Of a stretch of DNA of 6,395 nt, positions 1 through 4,749 are shown in pieces (the first letter of the stretch is position 1; every line of letters begins with the position of its first letter). Made by a program: the position numbers and the translations under genes. Location: positions 1 through 6,395 of the forward strand of contig CAMZAC010000041.1 of the NCBI GenBank assembly GCA_947304085.1. Reading direction: 5' to 3'. The DNA is from an uncultured Alphaproteobacteria bacterium (lineage in GTDB: Bacteria > Pseudomonadota > Alphaproteobacteria > Rs-D84). Under the pieces are notes generated by a model, which was not told the DNA's origin, searched no databases, and saw only the letters and a list, made by a program, of their open reading frames with translations.

Positions 1-28
1 GGTGCTCTACCAACTGAGCTACAACCCC
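1..28 (-). tRNA. 5' portion of a tRNA gene, cut by the window edge
   Basis: Read on the minus strand from 28 to 1, this has a 7-nt acceptor strand (GGGGTTG), the invariant TA, a perfect D-stem GCTC/GAGC and the D-loop AGTTGGTA. Then the window ends, before the anticodon. The amino acid therefore cannot be assigned; a GGGG start fits several families, including Ala. The D-arm is fully regular, so I take this as the start of a real tRNA, unlike the neighbouring copy at 40-108. Confidence 0.65.
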
Positions 29-118
29 ACAATCTCTTTCGGGGCACCCTGATGACAGATCCGTTGCACTACAAAGCAACTTACCTCTACCAACTGAGCT
101 ACAACCCCACAATCTCTT
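5..118. repeat. 34-bp direct repeat, 80-bp period, covering the tRNA 5' half and its leader
   Basis: Positions 5-38 and 85-118 are identical over 34 bp (begins CTCTACC, ends AATCTCTT on the plus strand). The repeat includes the D-arm, the acceptor 5' strand and 10 bp upstream of the tRNA. The intervening parts (39-84 versus what lies left of 5) differ. This is the mark of a tandem duplication or recombination between tRNA genes. Confidence 0.9.
40..108 (-). pseudogene. tRNA-like sequence, Thr(TGU)-like but lacking a T-loop
   Basis: On the minus strand this starts with the same acceptor and D-arm 5' sequence as the neighbouring tRNA (GGGGTTG, TA, GCTC, AGTTGGTA). The D-stem closes imperfectly as GAGG. 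A hairpin GTTGC/GCAAC follows at 80-76 and 67-63. Its loop is 8 nt instead of 7 and contains TGT, which would read threonine ACA codons. After that no GTTCRA-type T-loop is visible. Only CCCC at 44-41 could pair with the acceptor, and there is no CCA. This reads as a decayed or chimeric tRNA that kept its 5' half. A divergent but functional tRNA cannot be excluded by eye. Confidence 0.4.
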
Positions 119-166
119 CTTAAAGCATTTCAACAACGTTGGTAATTTTATGTTGAAAGCCAGCAT

Positions 167-195
167 ATTTTATATATTTATTTAACCAATGTCAA
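167..195 (-). promoter_or_regulatory. sigma70-type promoter for the minus-strand tRNA unit
   Basis: On the minus strand a perfect TTGACA -35 box (195-190) is followed after 17 bp by TAAAAT (172-167). This puts the start near 160, about 50 nt ahead of the first tRNA-like sequence at 108. No open frame lies between, so the tRNA unit is its natural target. Confidence 0.6.
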
Positions 196-203
196 ATAAA
201 ATA

Positions 204-264
204 TTGTATTTGTCTGATTTACACCTATATAACAGGTGTATTGTATGGCGATTTGTGCTATAAT
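204..264 (+). promoter_or_regulatory. promoter region with a 7-bp palindrome ahead of the Cys-His-Asn protein gene
   Basis: Two -10 candidates can be seen. TATAAC (228-233) lies 18 bp after TTGTAT (204-209). TATAAT (259-264) has only a weak -35 (GTGTAT, 236-241). An inverted repeat TACACCT/AGGTGTA (220-226 and 234-240, 7-nt spacer) sits over the first -10, where a bound repressor would block RNA polymerase. The second -10 gives a short leader of about 20 nt with an AAGGA ribosome binding site at 277-281. Confidence 0.45.
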
Positions 265-289
265 CACAGAAACAGCAAGGATTGATTTT

Positions 290-1750
290 ATGAATCACGC
301 AGAAAAAACAGACATTGTTTTACAAAAACTGAACCGTTTTTTTAACCGGGTTGATAATTTACGCGAAAATTCTTTTGATCATTTAAAACAAAAATACATA
401 AAACTTTACGGACAAAAACAATTTGATGAAAAATATGCAAACAGCACCGATCCACATTTAAAACGTCAACTATGGCTGGAAATATTCAGAAAAGAACACA
501 ACGATAAAAATGCAAATATGTTTTATTTTTCTGCTGATGACATAGAAAAGTATAACATTCCATCTTATGTTGTTGGTTGTTCAGGACGTGCAGATTTGTT
601 TGCTAAATATGCGGACAAGATTGGCATAAAAGACGTTTATATTGTTCCATGTGTAAAAACATCTGATATCGGCAAACAACGTATGGACGGGCATCAAATT
701 ATCGCCATAAAAACTGATGATAATTTGGTATTTTTAAATCCATCTGCTAAAAACAATAAACTTCAAGAAGCCCTTATTCTTGGGGTTTATAAAAAACATA
801 GCCCTATTGATGCAACACAATCTGGACACCCAGATTATATAATCGCTGACATTATTACACCTGAACAACACAGCAAAATAAAATCGTACGATGATTTACG
901 TAAAATATATGATACAGATGAAATACGCAACATTGCACGACAAATAAAAAATATTTCTGCCAGATTAAAAAATACAAAATTCAAAAAAGCGACAGGAGAA
1001 CTTTTAATCAACAATTATTTTAATGACATGAAAGATTTTGGCGATTGGTCTTCGTCTGCAAAAGAACTTGAAGAAGATTTGCGACACCAGGGTATAAATT
1101 TACCAGATAAATTATATCATGAATATAAGTTTCCAAACGGTATGACAAACGTTGAATTTTTTAAATTAACGGTTCCTGTTATGGCAGGATATATAATAGC
1201 TAAATCTTTGATAACCAATAATCAGAAAGCAGATATGTGGGCAAAAGAAGATTTACACATGCATATAAATATGGCAGCGTATGATTTGGCCACTTTTATC
1301 AAGTTCAACTGTTATCTTGCAGCAGAAGATCCGAAAACATTAAGACAGCAGTTAATTAAAAAATATAACACCTGTGTACCAATCGTTGAAAAAATCGTTA
1401 AGCAATTAAAAAAACTGAACCCAGAATTGCAAAATCTAAATCATTGTAGCGATTACGACTTATGGGGTGGTTGCTGTTATGGTTTTGCACCTGCAGAGAT
1501 AGACTTTTTTGGAAAACTGGAAAACAAACGTACTGCCTGGTCAAAGGCTGGTATAGACTGGTATTATTACGAACATAATGTTGACCCTGAATCAAAACAT
1601 GCACATGATAATATAAATAAAATCGAACAACTGACAAATGTAAGGGCTGGTTATATATTGGCGCCAACAACCAGTGATAAAATATTGACAGCAATCCAAC
1701 AACATAAAATGCTACAGATGAATAACCAAAGCAACAAAGATCGCATCTAA
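290..1750 (+). CDS. uncharacterised protein with probable transglutaminase/cysteine-protease-like core
   Basis: This encodes 486 residues. I start at ATG 290 because AAGGA at 277-281 lies 8 nt ahead of it. The frame is open back to a GTG at 236, but that start lies upstream of the best -10 box and has no ribosome binding site. I do not recognise the family by name. Residues about 90-155 follow the order of a transglutaminase-like fold: Cys97 in VVGCSGRADLFAKYADKIGI, as at the start of the catalytic helix, then His135 in DGHQIIAI at the start of a strand, then Asn150 in VFLNPS, 15 residues later, where families usually have Asp or Asn. This suggests a thiol peptidase, amidase or transferase, but catalysis is inferred. 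The C-terminal 230 residues look mostly helical, with a Cys- and aromatic-rich patch (WGGCCYGFAPAEIDFF, about 392-407). No signal peptide or membrane segment is visible, so it is probably cytoplasmic. The gene lies 78 bp ahead of lysS on the same strand, without a clear terminator between. Confidence 0.8.
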   Translation: MNHAEKTDIVLQKLNRFFNRVDNLRENSFDHLKQKYIKLYGQKQFDEKYANSTDPHLKRQLWLEIFRKEHNDKNANMFYFSADDIEKYNIPSYVVGCSGRADLFAKYADKIGIKDVYIVPCVKTSDIGKQRMDGHQIIAIKTDDNLVFLNPSAKNNKLQEALILGVYKKHSPIDATQSGHPDYIIADIITPEQHSKIKSYDDLRKIYDTDEIRNIARQIKNISARLKNTKFKKATGELLINNYFNDMKDFGDWSSSAKELEEDLRHQGINLPDKLYHEYKFPNGMTNVEFFKLTVPVMAGYIIAKSLITNNQKADMWAKEDLHMHINMAAYDLATFIKFNCYLAAEDPKTLRQQLIKKYNTCVPIVEKIVKQLKKLNPELQNLNHCSDYDLWGGCCYGFAPAEIDFFGKLENKRTAWSKAGIDWYYYEHNVDPESKHAHDNINKIEQLTNVRAGYILAPTTSDKILTAIQQHKMLQMNNQSNKDRI

Positions 1751-1770
1751 TACAGAACATTCGTATTTTA

Positions 1771-1798
1771 TTGATTTTTGCAAAATATATCATAAAAT
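1771..1798 (+). promoter_or_regulatory. sigma70-type promoter for lysS
   Basis: TTGATT (1771-1776), a 16-bp spacer and TAAAAT (1793-1798) predict a start near 1805 and a leader of about 24 nt. The leader includes the AAGGGA ribosome binding site ahead of ATG 1829. It would let lysS be expressed independently of the upstream gene. The leader is too short for a T-box or other riboswitch. Confidence 0.5.
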
Positions 1799-1828
1799 TA
1801 CAACTATCGAAAAACAAGGGATTATAAA

Positions 1829-3400
1829 ATGACAGCGAACATAGACTACAATCAAGTGAACACATGGCCTTTCCAGGAAGCGCGCAAGATTTTGGCACGC
1901 ATTGGAAATAAAGTTCCAGCCAAAGGTTATGTTTTATTTGAAACTGGCTATGGCCCGTCTGGTTTGCCGCATATTGGTACATTTGGCGAAGTTGCACGCA
2001 CCAGTATGGTTCGTTGGGCTTTTTCAAAACTGTCTGATATTCCAACACGTTTAATCGCGTTCTCTGATGATATGGACGGTCTGCGCAAAGTTCCAACAAA
2101 TATTCCAAATCAGGAAGAAACTGCAAAATATCTTGGTTGTTCATTAACAACTGTCCCAGACCCATTTGGTAAATACAAAAGTTTCGCAGATCACAATAAT
2201 GCTATGCTGTGTGAATTTTTGGACCGATATGGTTTTGAATACGAATTCAGAAGTTCTACACAAATGTACAAATCTGGCGCCTTTAATGACGCATTGATGA
2301 AGGTGCTGAAAAACTATGATAAAATTATGGAAATTATGTTGCCGTCTTTGCGTGAAGAAAGACGTAAAACATACAGCCCTATTATGCCAATTTCACCATC
2401 AACAGGTCATGTATTACAAGTTCCTATTTTATCTGTAAATGCAGAGGCCGGCACAATCGTATTCGAAGACGAAGATGGTACACGCGTTGAACAATCTGTA
2501 TTAAACGGTATGGCAAAATTGCAATGGAAAGCGGATTGGGCTATGCGTTGGCTGGCTTTGGATGTAGATTACGAAATGTGTGGTGCAGATTTAACTGATT
2601 CCTATAAACTGTCTGGTCAAATTGTAAAAGTTTTGGGTGGCAAAGTACCTGAAAATTTAACATACCAATTATTCGTTGACGAACAGGGTCAAAAAATTTC
2701 AAAGACCAAAGGTAACGGTATCAGTATCGAACAATGGTTATCATATGCTAACCCAGAAAGCTTGGCTTTGTTTATGTACACAAAACCAACAACCAGCAAA
2801 CGTTTATATTTTGATGTTATACCGCGTAATGTTGATGAATATTATCAATATCTGAACGCGTATGACAAGCAAGATGATATGGCAAAACTGTCAAATCCTG
2901 TTGTTTACATCCACCGTGAAAAAGGCGTGCCAAGTGGTCGTATGCCTATATCATATAATTTGTTATTGAACTTGGCCAGTGCTGCGAACACAGAACGCAT
3001 TGAAGATATGTGGAAATACATAACATCATATAATCCAAATTTAAATCCAGAAAACAACCCGGATTTGGATATGATGGCAAAATGCGCTGTGCAGTATTAT
3101 CATGATTTTGTAAAGCCAAACAAAAACTATCGCGCCCCAACTGAACAAGAAAAAATTGTCTTGCAAGATTTGGCGAATGGTCTGAACCAATTCATTGGCA
3201 AAACAGGTATTGAAAAAGATTTGGAAACATACTGTTATGATATTGGTAAAAAATATTATACAGAAGATAAATTGAAAGATTTCTTTGGTATGTTCTATAA
3301 TGTATTGTTGGGTCAGGAAACTGGGCCACGTCTACCAAATTTCATATTGATTTACGGTATCAAAAAAACACAAGATATGATAAAAGAAAAGTTAAAATAA
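1829..3400 (+). CDS. lysS: lysine--tRNA ligase, class I (archaeal type)
   Basis: This encodes 523 residues, the usual length for class I LysRS. It attaches lysine to tRNA-Lys in an ATP-dependent reaction in the cytoplasm. The class I signatures are plain: the HIGH-type motif HIGT at residues 48-51 within GPSGLPHIGTFGEVARTS, and the KMSKS-type motif KISKTKG at 289-295. The family-typical stretch LQWKADWAMRW lies at 231-241, followed by CGADLTDSYKLSGQI. The C-terminal third is helical, matching the anticodon-binding domain. The start at ATG 1829 is supported by AAGGGA about 8 nt upstream. Class I LysRS is unrelated to the common bacterial class II LysS and is sometimes called lysK in archaea. 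Its presence argues for an alphaproteobacterium or spirochaete, with the former favoured by the neighbouring HTH gene. Arginine codons are mostly CGT/CGC (17 of 20 by my count), as expected for a well-expressed core gene. The gene ends 6 bp before a strong terminator. Confidence 0.97.
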   Translation: MTANIDYNQVNTWPFQEARKILARIGNKVPAKGYVLFETGYGPSGLPHIGTFGEVARTSMVRWAFSKLSDIPTRLIAFSDDMDGLRKVPTNIPNQEETAKYLGCSLTTVPDPFGKYKSFADHNNAMLCEFLDRYGFEYEFRSSTQMYKSGAFNDALMKVLKNYDKIMEIMLPSLREERRKTYSPIMPISPSTGHVLQVPILSVNAEAGTIVFEDEDGTRVEQSVLNGMAKLQWKADWAMRWLALDVDYEMCGADLTDSYKLSGQIVKVLGGKVPENLTYQLFVDEQGQKISKTKGNGISIEQWLSYANPESLALFMYTKPTTSKRLYFDVIPRNVDEYYQYLNAYDKQDDMAKLSNPVVYIHREKGVPSGRMPISYNLLLNLASAANTERIEDMWKYITSYNPNLNPENNPDLDMMAKCAVQYYHDFVKPNKNYRAPTEQEKIVLQDLANGLNQFIGKTGIEKDLETYCYDIGKKYYTEDKLKDFFGMFYNVLLGQETGPRLPNFILIYGIKKTQDMIKEKLK

Positions 3401-3406
3401 AAACAC

Positions 3407-3428
3407 ACCGCCCAAACGGGCGGTTTTT
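3407..3428. terminator. bidirectional intrinsic terminator between lysS and the HTH gene
   Basis: ACCGCCC (3407-3413) and GGGCGGT (3418-3424) form a GC-rich stem closed by an AAAC loop, with a T-run on the right (3424-3428) for lysS. On the minus strand the same stem is followed by TGTGTTTTTATTTT, so it also serves the convergent HTH gene. The stop codon of that gene (3427-3429) falls inside the T-run. Confidence 0.9.
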
Positions 3429-3714
3429 ATATATTTCGGCGCAACGCATTTTTTGATAAAGATGAACAAGGTGGTTGAACGTGTGTATCAGATGGTAAAA
3501 ATTGCGCGAACTCTGCCAATGTTAAACCTGTTGCATCCATAACTCGCGATAAAGTATAAGTACTTATCCACCTATCCTGGCCGTATTTGCTTTTATGCCT
3601 GCTTTGATTGAAAGTGGTCGGATCCAGACCAGAGATTTTTGCCAATCTGGAACAAGATATATTCATAGTACTGGCAAGATTTTTTATTGCGAGCCATAAT
3701 TCATCGTGAGTCAT
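3427..3714 (-). CDS. Cro/C1-type (XRE) HTH transcriptional regulator, HTH domain only
   Basis: This encodes 95 residues. The N-terminal 75 residues form a lambda-repressor-like DNA-binding domain. Helix 2 is about residues 21-30 (CSRLAKISGL) and the recognition helix about 31-43 (DPTTFNQSRHKSK), followed by the helix TYTLSRVMDATGLTLAEFAQFL. The LDPTTFN...RW.ST..L..V..ATG pattern is one I associate with alphaproteobacterial phage-repressor-like proteins that carry a C-terminal S24 (LexA-like) peptidase domain. Here the protein ends about 20 residues after the HTH, so the S24 part is absent and RecA-triggered self-cleavage is not expected. The start is firm: AAGGAGGA (3725-3718) lies 3 nt ahead of ATG 3714. 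It is preceded by a near-consensus promoter carrying a repeated motif that may be its own operator. Its targets are unknown. It could be a domesticated remnant of a prophage repressor or the regulator of the putative element to the right. Confidence 0.88.
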   Translation of the reverse strand: MTHDELWLAIKNLASTMNISCSRLAKISGLDPTTFNQSRHKSKYGQDRWISTYTLSRVMDATGLTLAEFAQFLPSDTHVQPPCSSLSKNALRRNI

Positions 3715-3744
3715 ACATCCTCCTTTTATTTATATACTGGGAAT

Positions 3745-3773
3745 ATAATACCGCATAACAAGAATATTGTCAA
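3745..3773 (-). promoter_or_regulatory. near-consensus sigma70 promoter of the HTH regulator gene
   Basis: On the minus strand a perfect TTGACA (3773-3768), an exact 17-bp spacer and TATTAT (3750-3745) predict a start near 3738 and a leader of about 24 nt. So strong a promoter in front of a repressor-type gene usually implies autorepression, which fits the repeat found in its spacer. Confidence 0.85.
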
Positions 3774-3794
3774 CAAATACAACTATAACAAGAA
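3755..3794 (-). promoter_or_regulatory. candidate operator: two 10-bp direct repeats in the HTH promoter
   Basis: ATAACAAGAA occurs at 3755-3764 and again at 3785-3794 on the plus strand (TTCTTGTTAT on the coding strand). The copies are exactly 30 bp apart, close to three helical turns. The first lies between the -10 and -35 boxes and the second just upstream of -35. Binding at both would cover the promoter on one face. That the HTH protein is the binder is inference from position. Confidence 0.5.
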
Positions 3795-3936
3795 AACAAA
3801 CCCACAAACAATACACACAACACATTTTGTTGTTCATATCCATCTCTTTCGTGATACTCTAACTAAAAAAAAACTCAAATACTAAAATCTAGTTTTGGGT
3901 CCCGTATAAAAATTCCATTTTCGTTATACAAAATAC

Positions 3937-3963
3937 TTGACTTGTGCAGTAAATAGGTATAAC
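3937..3963 (+). promoter_or_regulatory. tRNA-type promoter ahead of the tRNA-Asn fragment
   Basis: TTGACT (3937-3942) and TATAAC (3958-3963) are separated by 15 bp (16 bp if the -35 is read as CTTGAC). The expected start near 3970 is about 8 nt ahead of the tRNA 5' end at 3978, a typical tRNA arrangement. It should still transcribe the fragment and run into the repeats to the right. Confidence 0.6.
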
Positions 3964-3977
3964 ATAAGCGCTGTTAT

Positions 3978-4015
3978 TCGGGCATAGTTCAGTCGGTAGA
4001 ACAACGGACTGTTAA
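3978..4015 (+). pseudogene. tRNA-Asn(GUU) gene, 5' half only, broken after the anticodon loop
   Basis: The acceptor strand is TCGGGCA (3978-3984), then TA, D-stem GTTC/GAAC (3987-3990 and 3999-4002) with loop AGTCGGTA, and the 5' anticodon strand ACGGA (4004-4008). The anticodon loop CTGTTAA (4009-4015) has GTT for asparagine. The next bases should be TCCGT to close the stem but are CGGCA. No T-arm and no TGCCCGA acceptor complement follows, nor can I find one elsewhere in the window. The break is at the anticodon loop, a common crossover site of tyrosine integrases, so this may be an attachment half-site. Confidence 0.8.
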
Positions 4016-4146
4016 CGGCAACAAAAGCTTCCCTCTACATTACTCTTTATCTGAAAAAATGCGCAGAATTACGCTGCACTTACAGACAAAAAGTCGTACT
4101 GTTTTACCCTTAAATTATATCTAACTCCGTCTTGTTATAAATAATC

Positions 4147-4292
4147 TGCTACACCCTGTCTACACCAGGGGGTCTACACCCCATCTACACACCCTTTTCA
4201 AACCCGCAGAAAATCGTTACCGCAATTCCTTGTTCTCGCTACACGTGGTCTACATTTTCGCTACATTCTGTCTACATATTTGCTACACCCTG
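4147..4292 (+). repeat. iteron-like array of nine CTACA motifs, mostly phased at 11 bp
   Basis: CTACA begins at 4149, 4160, 4174, 4185, then 4239, 4250, 4261, 4272 and 4283. The last five are exactly 11 bp apart; the first four are spaced 11, 14 and 11. The base before the motif alternates G,T,G,T,G in the second block, so the true unit may be 22 bp. The 12-bp sequence TGCTACACCCTG occurs at both ends of the array (4147-4158 and 4281-4292). In the first block CCCTG/CAGGG (4154-4158, 4166-4170) brackets one motif. Helical phasing suggests cooperative protein binding on one DNA face: integrase arm sites, replication iterons or an operator array. Confidence 0.8.
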
Positions 4293-4331
4293 GTAAGCCA
4301 ACAGAACCACGGACACACGATTCCTTGTTCT
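4225..4331 (+). repeat. 12-bp direct repeat flanking the second CTACA block
   Basis: ATTCCTTGTTCT occurs at 4225-4236, immediately left of the second CTACA block, and at 4320-4331, just right of it, 95 bp apart. The core CTTGTTCT differs by one base from the CTTGTTAT motif repeated in the HTH promoter. Confidence 0.7.
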
Positions 4332-4343
4332 TTATACTTCTAT

Positions 4344-4371
4344 TTGGAAATACAGAACAATATGCTATTTT
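4344..4371 (+). promoter_or_regulatory. possible promoter for the 76-residue protein gene
   Basis: TTGGAA (4344-4349), 16 bp, TATTTT (4366-4371) is a weak but usable match. It lies just after the repeat region and about 70 bp ahead of the start codon. In such AT-rich DNA a match of this quality can occur by chance. Confidence 0.25.
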
Positions 4372-4438
4372 TCCGAACAAATAACTGGACTTTTGCCGAA
4401 AGATATTGATGAATACGACAACCTTAAAAGGATTGCCT

Positions 4439-4669
4439 ATGAAATACAAACATTTTGAAGATATTGCGCCAAATAATAAAACTGACTTTATTATGCTCTA
4501 CTTCGCCGCTTGTCGATCTCTGCGTGAACTGGGAGCCGCTGTACGCCGAAGCAATGGCGGTGGTTTAACCTGTAAACAGGCCTGGCTCTTCCGTCGCTTG
4601 TACCACAAACTATTCCAAATGGCTGCATTATGGGAAAAAATGGATTTAACAAAACATATACAACCATAA
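4439..4669 (+). CDS. small basic orphan protein, 76 residues
   Basis: The start at ATG 4439 is chosen because AAAAGGA (4426-4432) lies 6 nt ahead of it; an in-frame ATG at 4406 has no comparable site. The protein begins MKYKHFEDIAPNNK and is basic (13 Lys/Arg against 6 Asp/Glu). The likely helices are about residues 17-37 (MLYFAACRSLRELGAAVRR) and 46-68 (QAWLFRRLYHKLFQMAALWE), separated by a GGG turn at 40-42. There are no membrane segments or catalytic motifs. I do not recognise the family. The inner part is more GC-rich than its surroundings, which suggests it is not random AT-rich DNA. It sits directly downstream of the CTACA array. Size, charge and position would suit a small DNA-binding accessory factor of a mobile element, but there is no direct evidence for that. 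Confidence 0.6.
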   Translation: MKYKHFEDIAPNNKTDFIMLYFAACRSLRELGAAVRRSNGGGLTCKQAWLFRRLYHKLFQMAALWEKMDLTKHIQP

Positions 4670-4691
4670 AACCTAAATGTATCAGTCTTTA

Positions 4692-4719
4692 TTGAAATAT
4701 TCTTTGTTTTTCTTATAAT
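4692..4719 (+). promoter_or_regulatory. sigma70-type promoter of the 499-residue protein gene
   Basis: TTGAAA (4692-4697), a 16-bp spacer and a perfect TATAAT (4714-4719) put the start near 4726, about 24 nt ahead of ATG 4750. The gene can thus be transcribed independently of the small gene before it. Confidence 0.7.
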
Positions 4720-4749
4720 ATCATCGTAAAAACATAAGTAAGGAATACG

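Larger units (their letters stand above)
3715..4438. other. gene-poor stretch of about 720 bp between the HTH gene and the 76-residue gene
   Basis: I see no convincing protein gene here; open frames on both strands are short and lack ribosome binding sites. From left to right it holds the HTH promoter and operator-like repeats (3745-3794) and an A-rich, nondescript part (3795-3900). Next come an inverted repeat GTATAA/TTATAC (3904-3909 and 3924-3929), a tRNA-type promoter (3937-3963) and a broken tRNA-Asn (3978-4015). These are followed by about 130 bp without recognised features except a single CTACA at 4035 and one CTTGTTAT (4131-4138). The phased CTACA array (4147-4292) and a 12-bp repeat close the stretch. 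Confidence 0.7.

Noticed and set aside
236..289. Upstream GTG start adding 18 residues to the Cys-His-Asn protein
   Set aside because: It has no ribosome binding site and lies upstream of the best -10 box; ATG 290 has AAGGA at good spacing.
1749..1770. AATAC/GTATT hairpin as a terminator after the Cys-His-Asn protein gene
   Set aside because: It is only a 5-bp AT-rich stem overlapping the stop codon, with an interrupted T-run; too weak to call.
1398..2165. 255-codon open frame on the minus strand
   Set aside because: It runs antisense across the end of the 486-residue gene and the start of lysS, has no ribosome binding site, and has a composition that is the mirror of a strongly supported coding frame.
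4009..4130. Group I intron interrupting tRNA-Asn in the anticodon loop
   Set aside because: The 5' exon could end in ...CTGTT, but no 3' exon (T-arm, TGCCCGA) is present within the window and I see no recognisable intron core pairing.
4147..4292. CRISPR array
   Set aside because: The repeated unit is only 5-6 bp with 11-bp steps; there are no 25-40 bp repeats or spacers and no cas genes.
4406..4438. Upstream ATG adding 11 residues to the small basic protein
   Set aside because: It lacks a proper ribosome binding site, while ATG 4439 has AAAAGGA 6 nt upstream.
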